From: JAICLL01 sp035252155
GTDB lineage: Bacteria; Planctomycetota; Planctomycetia; Pirellulales; JAICIG01
Assembly: GCA_035252155.1 (NCBI GenBank)
Contig: DATFDL010000689.1
Location: 1 to 10,305, forward strand
Direction: 5' to 3'
Length of the DNA stretch: 10,305 bases
The translations under genes and the position numbers were made by a program. This document shows, piece by piece, positions 1-6,439 of this stretch. The stretch's first letter is position 1, and the number at the start of each line of letters is the position of its first letter. The notes under the pieces were generated by a model. That model saw nothing but the letters and a program-made list of their open reading frames with translations. It was not told the DNA's origin and made no database searches.

Positions 1-942
1 GGCGATTTGCCGACGCCCGATCCGACCGGTTCGCAGGTGCTGGTGCGCGTCAAAGCCGTGGCGGTAAATCCCATCGACACCTATCTGCGCTCCGGCGCCG
101 TGAAGATGGAATTGCCGATGCCGTTTGTCGTCGGCTGCGACCTGGCGGGCGTCGTCGAACGCTGCGGGCCGAACGCGCGGCGGCTGAAGCCGGGCATGCG
201 CGTCTGGGGTAGCAACCAGGGCTTGCTCGGCCGGCAGGGCACGTTTGCCGAGTACGCCGCTGTCGATGAGTGCTGGCTCTATCCCACGCCCGACGGCGTC
301 GAAGATCAGCAGGCGGCGGCTGTGGCGCTGGTGGGCATCACGGCGCATCTGGGCCTGGTGCGTTGCGCGCACCTGGCCGCGGGCGAAACGCTGTTTGTCA
401 ACGGCGGCAGCGGCGGTGTCGGCTCGACCGTGTTGCAGATGGCCAAGGCCATCGGGGCGCGCGTCATCACCACGGCTGGCTCGGTTGAAAAAGTTGGAGT
501 CTGCCGCGGCTTGGGCGGCGATCTGGCGATCAACTACAAAACCGAAGATGTCGATGCGGCCATCCGCCAGTTCGCACCGGCCGGCGTCAACGTCTGGTGG
601 GAGACAATGCGCGAGCCGAATTTCGAGCGAACCGTGCCGCTGCTGGCGCCGCGCGGCCGAATGATTTTGATGGCCGGGCGGGAGGCGCGGCCAGTGTTTC
701 CGGTCGGCCCGTTTTACGTCAAGGATTGTGCGTTGTTCGGCTTTGCCATGTTCAATGCTCCGCCCGACGAGCAGCGGGCCGCGGCCGACGACATCAACCG
801 TTGGTTGGCGGCCGGCAAGCTCAAGCCGCGCATCGACCGTGTGCTGCCGCTGGCCAAGGCCGCCGAGGCCCACCGCTTGCAAGAAGAGAACACGCTGCAC
901 AAGGCCGGCACGTTGGCGGGTAAAATCGTTTTGGTGCCGTAG
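1..942 (+). CDS. Zinc-independent quinone oxidoreductase-like MDR dehydrogenase, 5' partial
   Basis: Medium-chain dehydrogenase/reductase of the quinone oxidoreductase (zeta-crystallin-like) branch, expected to use NAD(P)H to reduce quinones or enones in the cytoplasm. The reading frame is open to base 1. A TTG lies at base 7, but this point corresponds to the middle of the usual N-terminal motif (G-D-L-P-T-P-D-P), so the true start is upstream and roughly the first 10-30 residues are missing. Over the 313 visible residues, the GroES-like catalytic domain is recognisable by VNPIDTYLRSG, then GCDLAGVVERCG and KPGMRVWG. The Rossmann domain carries the nucleotide-binding loop NGGSGGVGS at about residues 134-142. 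The cysteine/histidine zinc ligands of true alcohol dehydrogenases are not apparent, which supports the quinone reductase branch. Substrate cannot be assigned. The TAG stop (940-942) is part of the GTAG foot of a repeat hairpin that follows immediately. The next gene is on the same strand 355 bases away, so no operon is evident. Confidence 0.88.
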   Translation, partial: GDLPTPDPTGSQVLVRVKAVAVNPIDTYLRSGAVKMELPMPFVVGCDLAGVVERCGPNARRLKPGMRVWGSNQGLLGRQGTFAEYAAVDECWLYPTPDGVEDQQAAAVALVGITAHLGLVRCAHLAAGETLFVNGGSGGVGSTVLQMAKAIGARVITTAGSVEKVGVCRGLGGDLAINYKTEDVDAAIRQFAPAGVNVWWETMREPNFERTVPLLAPRGRMILMAGREARPVFPVGPFYVKDCALFGFAMFNAPPDEQRAAADDINRWLAAGKLKPRIDRVLPLAKAAEAHRLQEENTLHKAGTLAGKIVLVP

Positions 943-963
943 GTCGGGCTTTCCAGCCTGACG
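939..963 (+). repeat. REP-like hairpin, family D, at the 3' end of the oxidoreductase gene
   Basis: A GTAG tetranucleotide (939-942) is followed directly by an 8-bp stem: GTCGGGCT (943-950), loop TTCC, AGCCTGAC (955-962), with one G-T wobble. The same unit with two base changes, in inverted orientation, lies at 5513-5537 after the AAA ATPase gene. The gene's TAG stop is inside the foot. It could act as a transcription-attenuating or mRNA-protecting 3' hairpin. There is no T tract, so it is not a classical intrinsic terminator. GTAG plus hairpin is the anatomy of REP sequences. Confidence 0.75.
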
Positions 964-1037
964 AAACGACGGCGTCACGCATCCGCTTGATTTCTCACAA
1001 AGGCGCCTGCGCACGCGGAAGTTGCGTCGAAGTGGGC

Positions 1038-1211
1038 GTAGGGTGGGCCGAGCGACGCGAGTCCCACCGTTGCGAGCACCGAAGTTGTCGCATGGCGCTC
1101 TGAGAGATGTTAAGCTGGGACCAGCACACGCCTTCGACCGTTTGGGCGGCGCGAGTACGGTAAGCGCGACGTGGCCGAATGGTGGGACTCGTTTCACTCG
1201 GCCCGCCCTAC
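1038..1211. repeat. BIME-like inverted pair, family B (174 bp)
   Basis: A 31-nt arm beginning GTAGGGTGGGCCGAG (1038-1068) recurs as its reverse complement at 1181-1211, ending CGGCCCGCCCTAC, with 27 of 31 positions matching. The arms enclose 112 bp with no recognisable content. Each arm starts with GTAG and contains an imperfect internal palindrome (GGTGGG ... CCCACC in the left arm). A third, single relative starts at 10167. The structure fits two REP units head to head or a small MITE. No flanking target duplication is evident. Its function is unknown. Confidence 0.7.
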
Positions 1212-1254
1212 GACCTACGACCATTGAAGGGCGGTGCGACGTCAACTCGCCCCG

Positions 1255-1283
1255 CGCGGAACGGCACGGAGTCCGTTCCCTAC
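1255..1283 (-). repeat. REP-like hairpin, family A, single unit
   Basis: This 29-base unit is an exact reverse complement of 9167-9195, inside the membrane-protein gene 8 kb away. Read on the minus strand it begins GTAG, followed by the stem GGAACGG / CCGTTCC around an 8-base loop. It lies 14 bases before the chosen ATG of the propeller/cytochrome gene, so it is probably in that mRNA's leader or promoter zone. The partner arm seen in the two 87-bp pairs is missing here; the family B pair ends 43 bases upstream. Confidence 0.75.
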
Positions 1284-1297
1284 ATACCTCGAACCGA

Positions 1298-4200
1298 ATG
1301 CCGCTTATGAATCGATTCACGCCCGTCGCCATCGCCATTTTCGCTACTCCTTTTCTTACCGCTCGTGGCGGAGAGCCGGTGCAACTCAATGGCCATGCGT
1401 TTCGCTTGCCCGAAGGGTTTGCCATCGAGCAGATCGCGGGGCCGCCGCTGGTCGATCGGCCCATCACGGCCGACTTTGACGAGCAAGGCCGGCTTTATGT
1501 TTCCGATTCGTCGGGCAGCAACGATCCGGTGCAAAAACAACTCGCCGAGAAGCCGCACCGTATCGTGCGATTGGAAGACACCGACGGTGACGGCCACTTC
1601 GACCGCAGCACGGTCTTTGCCGACACGATGATGTTTCCCGAAGGGACGATGTGGTTCGACGGTTCGCTCTATGTCGCGGCCCCGCCGAGCATCTGGAAGC
1701 TGACCGACACCGACGACGACGGCATTGCCGATCGCCGCGAAGAGTGGTTCAACGGGCAGACGCTCACCGGCTGCGCCAACGATCTGCACGGGCCGTATCT
1801 TGGGCCCGACGGCTGGATCTATTGGTGCAAGGGGGCGTTTGCCGAGCAGACTTACGAGCGGCCCGGCAAGCCGCCGCTGGTCACACGGGCTTCGCACATT
1901 TTTCGCCGCCGACCCGAGGGCGGGCCGATCGAGCCGGTGATGACCGGCGGCATGGACAACCCGGTCGATGTGGTCTTTACGCCCGGCGGCGAGCGGATTT
2001 TTACGACCACTTTCTTGCAGCATCCCGGTGGCGGCCTGCGCGACGGGCTGATTCACGCCATCTACGGCGGTGTGTATGGCAAGGTGCACGGCGTGCTCGA
2101 CGGGCATCCGCGCACCTCCAGCGGCGTGATGCCGGTGCTCGCACATCTGGGGCCGGCGGCGCCATGCGGCTTGACCGCTTATCCGTCGAACGTGTTCGGC
2201 GACGATTACCGCGACAACCTGTTTGCCGCGTGTTTCAACATGCAAAAGGTGACGCGGCATGTGCTGACGCCCGACGGTGCGACCTTCAAGACAACCACCG
2301 AAGATTTTTTAGTATCCGACAATCACGATTTTCATCCCACCGACGTACTGGCCGACGCCGACGGCAGCCTAGTGGTGGTCGATACGGGCGGGTGGTACAA
2401 GCTCTGCTGTCCGACCTCGCAACTTGTGAAGCCCGACGTGCTCGGAGCGGTCTATCGGGTCTACCGGCCGGGTGCGGCTGCGGTGAATGACCCGCGGGGG
2501 TTGAAACTGGAATGGACCAAGGCCGCGGCCGATGAATTGGCGAAGCGGCTTGACGATCCTCGTCCGGCCGTCTACCAGCGTGCGATTGATGAATTAGGTC
2601 GGCGCGGCCGCGAGGCGCTGCCCATCTTGGAAGGTATCGTCTCGGGATCCTGCAAAGAGCGGGCGCAGCGTGGCGCGGTATGGGCCGCGACGCGGATCGA
2701 TGATCCTGGTGCGCGGGCCGTAGTGCGCCGTGCGCTTATACCAAAGAATACCGTGCGCCAGGCTGCCATTCATTCGGTCAGCTTGTGGCGCGATGCGGAT
2801 GCGATCACGGAAATCCTCGGCTCTGTTGCGGGCGACCTACCACAGCACCGCCGCGCCGCCGCCGAAGCGTTGGGCCGCTTCGGTGATAAGCGCCATGTCC
2901 AGTGGCTGCTCTATGCTCTTACTGAGTTCGCCCCCGGCGACAAACAGATGTTGCGCGATTCAGTCTCGTCGCGCATTTTCGAGCATTCGATCACCTTCGC
3001 CTTGATCGAGATTGGCGATCCCGTGGGTACTGCATGGGGATTGGGGCTTAGCGATCCACGCGCGGTGCGTGCCGCGCTGATCGCGCTCGATCAGATGCCC
3101 GAAGGCGGACTCACGGCCGAGCAAGTCGCAAGCTACCTATCGCACAGTGACGCGACCTTGCGCCAGGCGGCGGTGTGGATCGTCGGTCGGCATCCCGAGT
3201 GGGGCGAAGTTTTAGCCGGCCATCTCGGCCGGCGACTGGCCGATGCACAGCTAAGCGGCGACGAGCGCGGCGAACTCGACGCGCAATTGGCGCGGTTGGC
3301 CGCTTCGCCGGCCATTCAAAGCCTGCTGACCCGGCGGCTGAGCGATACCGCGGCGTCGTCCGAAGAGCGCCAAAGCGTGTTGCGGGCAATGGCGGCTTCG
3401 GGCCTGAAAGAACCGCCGGCTGATTGGATTACCGGGTTGACCCATCAACTGGCGACGACTGATCGCCAAGTCGTTCCTCAAGTGATCGCGACAGTCCGTG
3501 CCTTGCCGATAAACAAGGAAAAAGCCGACGGCCTGCCGGCGGCGCTTATCAAGATTTCCAGCGACGCCACAAACTCTGCTGACACACGTGCCGCGGCGTT
3601 GGCGGCCGTGCCCGGCGGCCTGGTCGAAGTCTCGCCCGAGATTTTTGCCTTCTTGCTCGAACAGCTCGATGCAGATCGGCCGGTGTCGCTGCGGGCCGCG
3701 GCGGTCGAAGTGTTTTCGAAGGCCCGCTTGAGCGGCGAGCAATTGGCGGCGATCGCCGAGCGAATCGATGCCGTCGGCCCGCTCGAAATCGACCGTCTGC
3801 TCACAGCTTTTGAAAAGTCCAGCGATGCCGAGGTCGGTCGGCGGCTCGTCGCGGCGCTCGATGGCTCGGCGGCGTTGGGGGCGTTGCGGGTCGAAACGCT
3901 CAAGCCGCGGCTCGACCGTTTCGGTGAAGCCATCCAACCGGAGGCCGAAAAGCTCTACGCCCGGCTGAGCGCTGGCGCGGCCGAGCAAAAAGCGCGGCTC
4001 GAAGAGCTGCTCGAATCGTTGCCTACGGGAGACGTGCGCCGCGGCCAGGCGGTGTTTAATAGCGCCAAGGCGGCCTGCGTCTCTTGCCATACGATCGGCT
4101 ATCTGGGCGGGAAGCTCGGCCCCGATTTGACGCGCATCGGCCAGGTGCGCAACCGGCGCGATCTGCTCGAATCGATCGTCTTTCCCAGCGCCAGCCTGGT

Positions 4201-4444
4201 GCGCAGCTATGAGCCGGTCATGGTCGTCACCGACGATGGGCGCACCGAGAACGGACTGTTGACGAAGGACGGCGCGGATGAAGTTGTGTTAGTAAAAAGC
4301 CCTACGGAACAGATTCACATCGCGCGCGACCGCATTGAAGAAATGCAGCCCGGCAAAATATCGATCATGCCGCAGGGCCTCGAACAACAGATCACGCCGC
4401 AGCAACTTGCCGATCTGGTGGCCTTCTTGCAGGCGTGCAAGTAG
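1298..4444 (+). CDS. PVC-type secreted dehydrogenase/HEAT/heme-binding (CxxCH) protein
   Basis: A 1048-residue exported protein with the layout typical of planctomycete multidomain redox proteins. Residues 1-25 look like a signal peptide (M-P-L-M-N-R, then a hydrophobic stretch to FLTARGG). Residues about 37-390 match the PVC membrane-bound dehydrogenase propeller (TIGR02604-like): LPEGF near 37, two Asp-rich calcium-loop-like motifs (DTDGDGHFD at 94-102; DTDDDGIAD at 137-145), and the hallmark HPTDVLADADGSLVVVDTGG followed by paired cysteines 370-371. About 400-905 is helical and HEAT-like. About 915-1048 is a planctomycete-type cytochrome c domain (TIGR02603-like) with CVSCH at 927-931 and a likely axial Met in SIMPQGL at 1024. 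It probably oxidises a sugar- or alcohol-like substrate in the periplasm and passes electrons to its heme; the substrate is unknown. The ATG at 1298 is chosen over the longer frame because a signal peptide follows and the upstream frame is repeat DNA; ATG 1307 is an alternative. I see no Shine-Dalgarno. TAG is followed at once by a second in-frame TAG. Confidence 0.92.
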   Translation: MPLMNRFTPVAIAIFATPFLTARGGEPVQLNGHAFRLPEGFAIEQIAGPPLVDRPITADFDEQGRLYVSDSSGSNDPVQKQLAEKPHRIVRLEDTDGDGHFDRSTVFADTMMFPEGTMWFDGSLYVAAPPSIWKLTDTDDDGIADRREEWFNGQTLTGCANDLHGPYLGPDGWIYWCKGAFAEQTYERPGKPPLVTRASHIFRRRPEGGPIEPVMTGGMDNPVDVVFTPGGERIFTTTFLQHPGGGLRDGLIHAIYGGVYGKVHGVLDGHPRTSSGVMPVLAHLGPAAPCGLTAYPSNVFGDDYRDNLFAACFNMQKVTRHVLTPDGATFKTTTEDFLVSDNHDFHPTDVLADADGSLVVVDTGGWYKLCCPTSQLVKPDVLGAVYRVYRPGAAAVNDPRGLKLEWTKAAADELAKRLDDPRPAVYQRAIDELGRRGREALPILEGIVSGSCKERAQRGAVWAATRIDDPGARAVVRRALIPKNTVRQAAIHSVSLWRDADAITEILGSVAGDLPQHRRAAAEALGRFGDKRHVQWLLYALTEFAPGDKQMLRDSVSSRIFEHSITFALIEIGDPVGTAWGLGLSDPRAVRAALIALDQMPEGGLTAEQVASYLSHSDATLRQAAVWIVGRHPEWGEVLAGHLGRRLADAQLSGDERGELDAQLARLAASPAIQSLLTRRLSDTAASSEERQSVLRAMAASGLKEPPADWITGLTHQLATTDRQVVPQVIATVRALPINKEKADGLPAALIKISSDATNSADTRAAALAAVPGGLVEVSPEIFAFLLEQLDADRPVSLRAAAVEVFSKARLSGEQLAAIAERIDAVGPLEIDRLLTAFEKSSDAEVGRRLVAALDGSAALGALRVETLKPRLDRFGEAIQPEAEKLYARLSAGAAEQKARLEELLESLPTGDVRRGQAVFNSAKAACVSCHTIGYLGGKLGPDLTRIGQVRNRRDLLESIVFPSASLVRSYEPVMVVTDDGRTENGLLTKDGADEVVLVKSPTEQIHIARDRIEEMQPGKISIMPQGLEQQITPQQLADLVAFLQACK

Positions 4445-4546
4445 TAGAACGGAATTTATTCCGTTCCCGAGCAGGTCAATCAGTCATCGGCAACATCTAA
4501 CGGAATGGATTCCGTTCTATGGGGAACGGAATAAATTCCGTTCTAC
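4444..4546. repeat. BIME-like inverted pair, family C, between convergent genes (103 bp)
   Basis: The unit at 4444-4468 starts GTAGAACGGAATTTATTCCG, and the unit at 4522-4546 is its perfect 25-base reverse complement, ending in CTAC. Each unit is itself a palindrome with a 9-bp stem (GAACGGAAT/ATTCCGTTC) and a 2-base loop. A third palindrome, AACGGAATGGATTCCGTT, lies between them at 4499-4516 with a degenerate foot (ATAG). The left foot overlaps the last base of the propeller gene's stop codon. The right edge is 2 bases from the stop of the convergent LEPR-XLL gene. The position suggests a bidirectional terminator or mRNA end-stabiliser as well as a mobile REP pair. Confidence 0.8.
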
Positions 4547-4548
4547 GG

Positions 4549-5334
4549 CTACCGAATCGGGTGTGCGGCGGCATGCTCCATTTCAAGCTGTAGGATAGCC
4601 GGGTTGAAAACGGCAGTGTCGGTGCCCGCCATCGCAGCGTCGGTTGCCTGTGCATTGGCCGACGTGGTGCCATTGCCGCCGGGTCCGGCTTGGCTAGTCG
4701 GTACGCCCGTCGGGTTAAACGACGTGCCCGGCGCGCCGAAGCCGGCATCGCCGGGGTTTTGGCTGCCAGGGCGCGTGTCGATGCCGACACCGGGGTTGAA
4801 CGACGTACCCGGTGCGCCTGTGCCGGCGTCACCCGGATTCTGGCTGCCCAAAGTGCTGTTGGCGCTCGTGCCGGTCACTTGGCCATTCGATGTAGTGTTG
4901 ACGCCAGTTTGAAGGCCGAACTGGCCGTTGGTGCCGGTGCCGTTATTCACGTTGCCATTGGCGGCGCTACTCACCCCGCTGTTGGCGACGCTTCCGTTGA
5001 TGCCGGTCGATACTCCGCCGCTCGTGCTGTTGGTTGGGGGGCTCGTCGTCATGCCGCTCGAAGCGGCGGTCGTGCCCGTGCCGCCGCTGGAGGTGCCGCC
5101 GGAATTGAAGTTATTGATGATGGTAATGTTCTCGGTCGTTCCCGTCGAAGCCGGCGCTGTCATCGCCGCGGCATTGGCGGCTTGCATGGCGGCATCAGCC
5201 GAAAGCAAAGCCCGCTGTTCAAGTGACTCAAATGCCAGTTGTTCCGCACCGAGCGCCTTGATGGCAAATGGTCGCTTTTTCTCACGGTGCCGCTTGCCGT
5301 TGGTTGACAGCAGAGAATGAATCCAGGTACGCAT
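4549..5334 (-). CDS. Short LEPR-XLL-motif, Gly/Asn/Ser/Thr-rich secreted protein
   Basis: A 261-residue protein of no known enzymatic fold. Residues 1-33 are basic. Residues 35-46 read FESLEQRALLSA, a clear match to the planctomycete LEPR-XLL motif (F/E-x-L-E-x-R-x-L-L-S), found near the N-terminus of large surface or secreted planctomycete proteins and thought to be a sorting signal. The rest is low complexity, rich in G, N, S, T and A. A 19-residue unit GSQNPGDAG(T/F)GAPGTSFNP occurs twice with a 27-residue period. Between the copies the DNA differs at 11 of 56 positions but only one residue changes, which argues the frame is translated and constrained. An unusually good ribosome site (AAGGAG, 7-base spacer) fixes the ATG at 5334. 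The protein is far shorter than usual LEPR-XLL proteins and has no calcium-repeat or autotransporter domain. It lies downstream of the AAA ATPase on the same strand with a 185-base gap. The function is unknown. Confidence 0.8.
   Translation of the reverse strand: MRTWIHSLLSTNGKRHREKKRPFAIKALGAEQLAFESLEQRALLSADAAMQAANAAAMTAPASTGTTENITIINNFNSGGTSSGGTGTTAASSGMTTSPPTNSTSGGVSTGINGSVANSGVSSAANGNVNNGTGTNGQFGLQTGVNTTSNGQVTGTSANSTLGSQNPGDAGTGAPGTSFNPGVGIDTRPGSQNPGDAGFGAPGTSFNPTGVPTSQAGPGGNGTTSANAQATDAAMAGTDTAVFNPAILQLEMEHAAAHPIR
4712..4848 (-). repeat. Coding tandem repeat in LEPR-XLL protein (81-bp period)
   Basis: Two 56-base copies, 4712-4767 and 4793-4848, are spaced 81 bases apart and in frame. 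They encode GSQNPGDAGFGAPGTSFNP and GSQNPGDAGTGAPGTSFNP. Eight of the eleven base differences are synonymous; the remaining three make up one Thr/Phe codon exchange. The intervening residues are GVGIDTRP. Confidence 0.85.
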
Positions 5335-5341
5335 GGTCCTG

Positions 5342-5347
5342 CTCCTT
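5342..5347 (-). promoter_or_regulatory. Strong Shine-Dalgarno for the LEPR-XLL gene
   Basis: On the minus strand AAGGAG is followed by a 7-base spacer and the ATG at 5334-5332. Its strength contrasts with the other genes here, most of which lack a clear ribosome site. It decides the start and supports real translation of this otherwise low-complexity frame. Confidence 0.75.
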
Positions 5348-5512
5348 ATGCAATGGTTCGCGTTGCTGGCTGGTCAAAGGGCGTCGTTTCCGCCGCAAGT
5401 CGATCAACGCAAGCAACGGGCCAAACGAGAGGCGATGGCGGCAATTGCCCAGCGGCGATCACCGCAGTCGTTGACGCAAACCGCGACGATTATCGCATTT
5501 GCAATTTTGAGA

Positions 5513-5537
5513 CGTCAGGCTAGAAAGCCTGACCTAC
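5513..5537 (-). repeat. REP-like hairpin, family D, spanning the ATPase stop codon
   Basis: Read on the minus strand: GTAG (5537-5534), then GTCAGGCT, loop TTCT, AGCCTGAC, a perfect 8-bp stem. It is the same unit as 939-963 with two differences. The ATPase frame runs into it: the last residues V-G-Q-A-F and the TAG stop (5522-5520) are all repeat-encoded. Gene order makes it a candidate 3' hairpin between the ATPase and the downstream LEPR-XLL gene. Confidence 0.75.
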
Positions 5538-6341
5538 GGCCAGCGTGTCCATCACGCCCAGCTCATCGTAGACTGCTTCGATCGTATGAGCGTCGATCAG
5601 CGGCAGCCCGCCCGCCGCCGCGGCCAGCAAGCTCAGCTCGGCCAGCAGTGCCACGCGCCGCGCAACGCCTTGCGATAGCTCGTGCAGGCGAACGACGGCG
5701 TCGTTTCCGAAGGTGGGCGCCGTTCGTCCGGCGCGCTCCAACGAGCGGCAGACGTATTGCTCGGTATCGACCAGATCCCACGGCGTGAGATCGATCCGCA
5801 GCTCGGCGAGTTCCAACAGCCGCCGTCCCAAATAGCTCAGCCGGTCGGTCGAGGCGGCCAGTACCACCGTCAGCGGAGTGTCGGGCGACGGCTCACAATG
5901 GGCCAATCGCAACACCTGGCCCAGAACGTCGGCCGAGGCGTTGTCGGCGTCGTCGAACAAGGCGACCGTCGGCAGATGTTGCCAGCGGTTTTCGATCAGC
6001 CGATCGCCGATCAGTCGCCACAGCTCAAGCGGCGGCGCGGCTCGGTCGGGGTTCAGGCCCCAGCCGGCCGCGGTGTGCCAGAGCGCCTCGTGAGTGTCGC
6101 GGCCCAGCAAATTGACGTTGGCCACCTGGCAACCTGCGGCCCGGAGCTGCGCGGCAAAAACTTCGAGCACCAGCGATTTGCCGCTGCCTGGTGGCCCCAA
6201 TAGCAGGCCCAGCCGATGACGCGAGTCGACCAGGTATTGCAGCCGCGCGAGGGCCTCTTCGTGGACGGTAGTCGGCAGATAATGGGCCGGTCCCCCGTCT
6301 CGAAAGGGCGGTTGGCGTAGTCCCCAGTAATCCTGGTACAT
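5520..6341 (-). CDS. ExeA/GspA-like AAA ATPase
   Basis: A 273-residue P-loop ATPase of the ExeA/GspA family (AAA_22-like), whose relatives power secretin assembly or occur in PEP-CTERM/exosortase polysaccharide loci. The start MYQDYWGLRQPPF is the family's diagnostic N-terminus (M-Y-x-x-x-x-G-L-x-x-P-P-F), so the ATG at 6341 is preferred to the upstream one at 6431, which would add 30 unrelated residues and overlap the divergent gene's promoter zone. Numbered from this start: Walker A GPPGSGKS 49-56, Walker B VALFDDAD 126-133, sensor 1 LTVVLAAS about 157-164, the family element LTPWDLVDTEQYV about 185-197, and a sensor 2-like region GVARRVA about 225-231. No peptidoglycan-binding domain or transmembrane segment follows, so this is the short cytosolic form. 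The C-terminal residues VGQAF and the stop come from a repeat, meaning the original terminus was probably replaced. It is divergent from rsmE. The nearest likely partner is the polysaccharide export lipoprotein 1 kb away on the other strand, which is suggestive only. Confidence 0.87.
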   Translation of the reverse strand: MYQDYWGLRQPPFRDGGPAHYLPTTVHEEALARLQYLVDSRHRLGLLLGPPGSGKSLVLEVFAAQLRAAGCQVANVNLLGRDTHEALWHTAAGWGLNPDRAAPPLELWRLIGDRLIENRWQHLPTVALFDDADNASADVLGQVLRLAHCEPSPDTPLTVVLAASTDRLSYLGRRLLELAELRIDLTPWDLVDTEQYVCRSLERAGRTAPTFGNDAVVRLHELSQGVARRVALLAELSLLAAAAGGLPLIDAHTIEAVYDELGVMDTLAVGQAF

Positions 6342-6386
6342 CGTTTTCTCGTTCGGGTCGCCCGGTGCGCGGTACAGGCGCTCTGG

Positions 6387-6414
6387 TTGATACTCTTTAT
6401 TTAATCGGTAAGAT
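6387..6414 (+). promoter_or_regulatory. Candidate sigma-70-type promoter for rsmE
   Basis: TTGATA (6387-6392) and TAAGAT (6409-6414) are separated by 16 bases in an AT-rich patch of an otherwise GC-rich divergent gap (6342-6439). Transcription would start about 6421 and give a leader of about 20 bases before the ATG at 6440. It is judged by consensus similarity only; planctomycete promoters are poorly defined. Confidence 0.4.
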
Positions 6415-6439
6415 GCGCCGTCCGACTTCAATAAACTGT

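Larger units (their letters stand above)
943..1297. other. Repeat-rich gap between oxidoreductase and propeller/cytochrome gene
   Basis: This 355-base stretch holds the family D hairpin (to 963), the 174-bp inverted-repeat pair (1038-1211) and a single family A hairpin (1255-1283). Between them, at 964-1037 and 1212-1254, I see no gene, RNA or convincing promoter. An open frame does run from 1022 into the next gene, but its translation comes from repeat sequence: the peptide AERHGVRSL encoded at 1255-1283 recurs inside an unrelated membrane protein where the same repeat sits. The stretch is therefore treated as non-coding. Confidence 0.7.

Noticed and set aside
943..962. Rho-independent terminator after the oxidoreductase gene.
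   Set aside because: The hairpin is real but lacks a following T tract, and a near-identical copy elsewhere marks it as a dispersed repeat; termination is possible but unproven.
1280..2260. Long 326-codon open frame on the minus strand.
   Set aside because: It is entirely antisense to the propeller domain, whose motifs (HPTDVLADADG, paired cysteines) are unambiguous. Long antisense frames are common in GC-rich genomes.
3251..4090. 279-codon minus-strand frame opposite the HEAT region.
   Set aside because: It is antisense to the HEAT-like and cytochrome regions, with no recognisable motif or ribosome site; treated as a shadow.
4444..4546. CRISPR array, because of three similar palindromic repeats.
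   Set aside because: There are only three units, of alternating orientation and unequal spacing, with no spacers of uniform length and no cas genes; the pattern is inverted REP units.
4690..5226. Plus-strand frames opposite the LEPR-XLL gene (for example 178 and 130 codons).
   Set aside because: The minus-strand frame has the LEPR-XLL motif, a strong ribosome site and synonymous divergence in its duplicated unit, so the plus-strand frames are shadows of a low-complexity gene.
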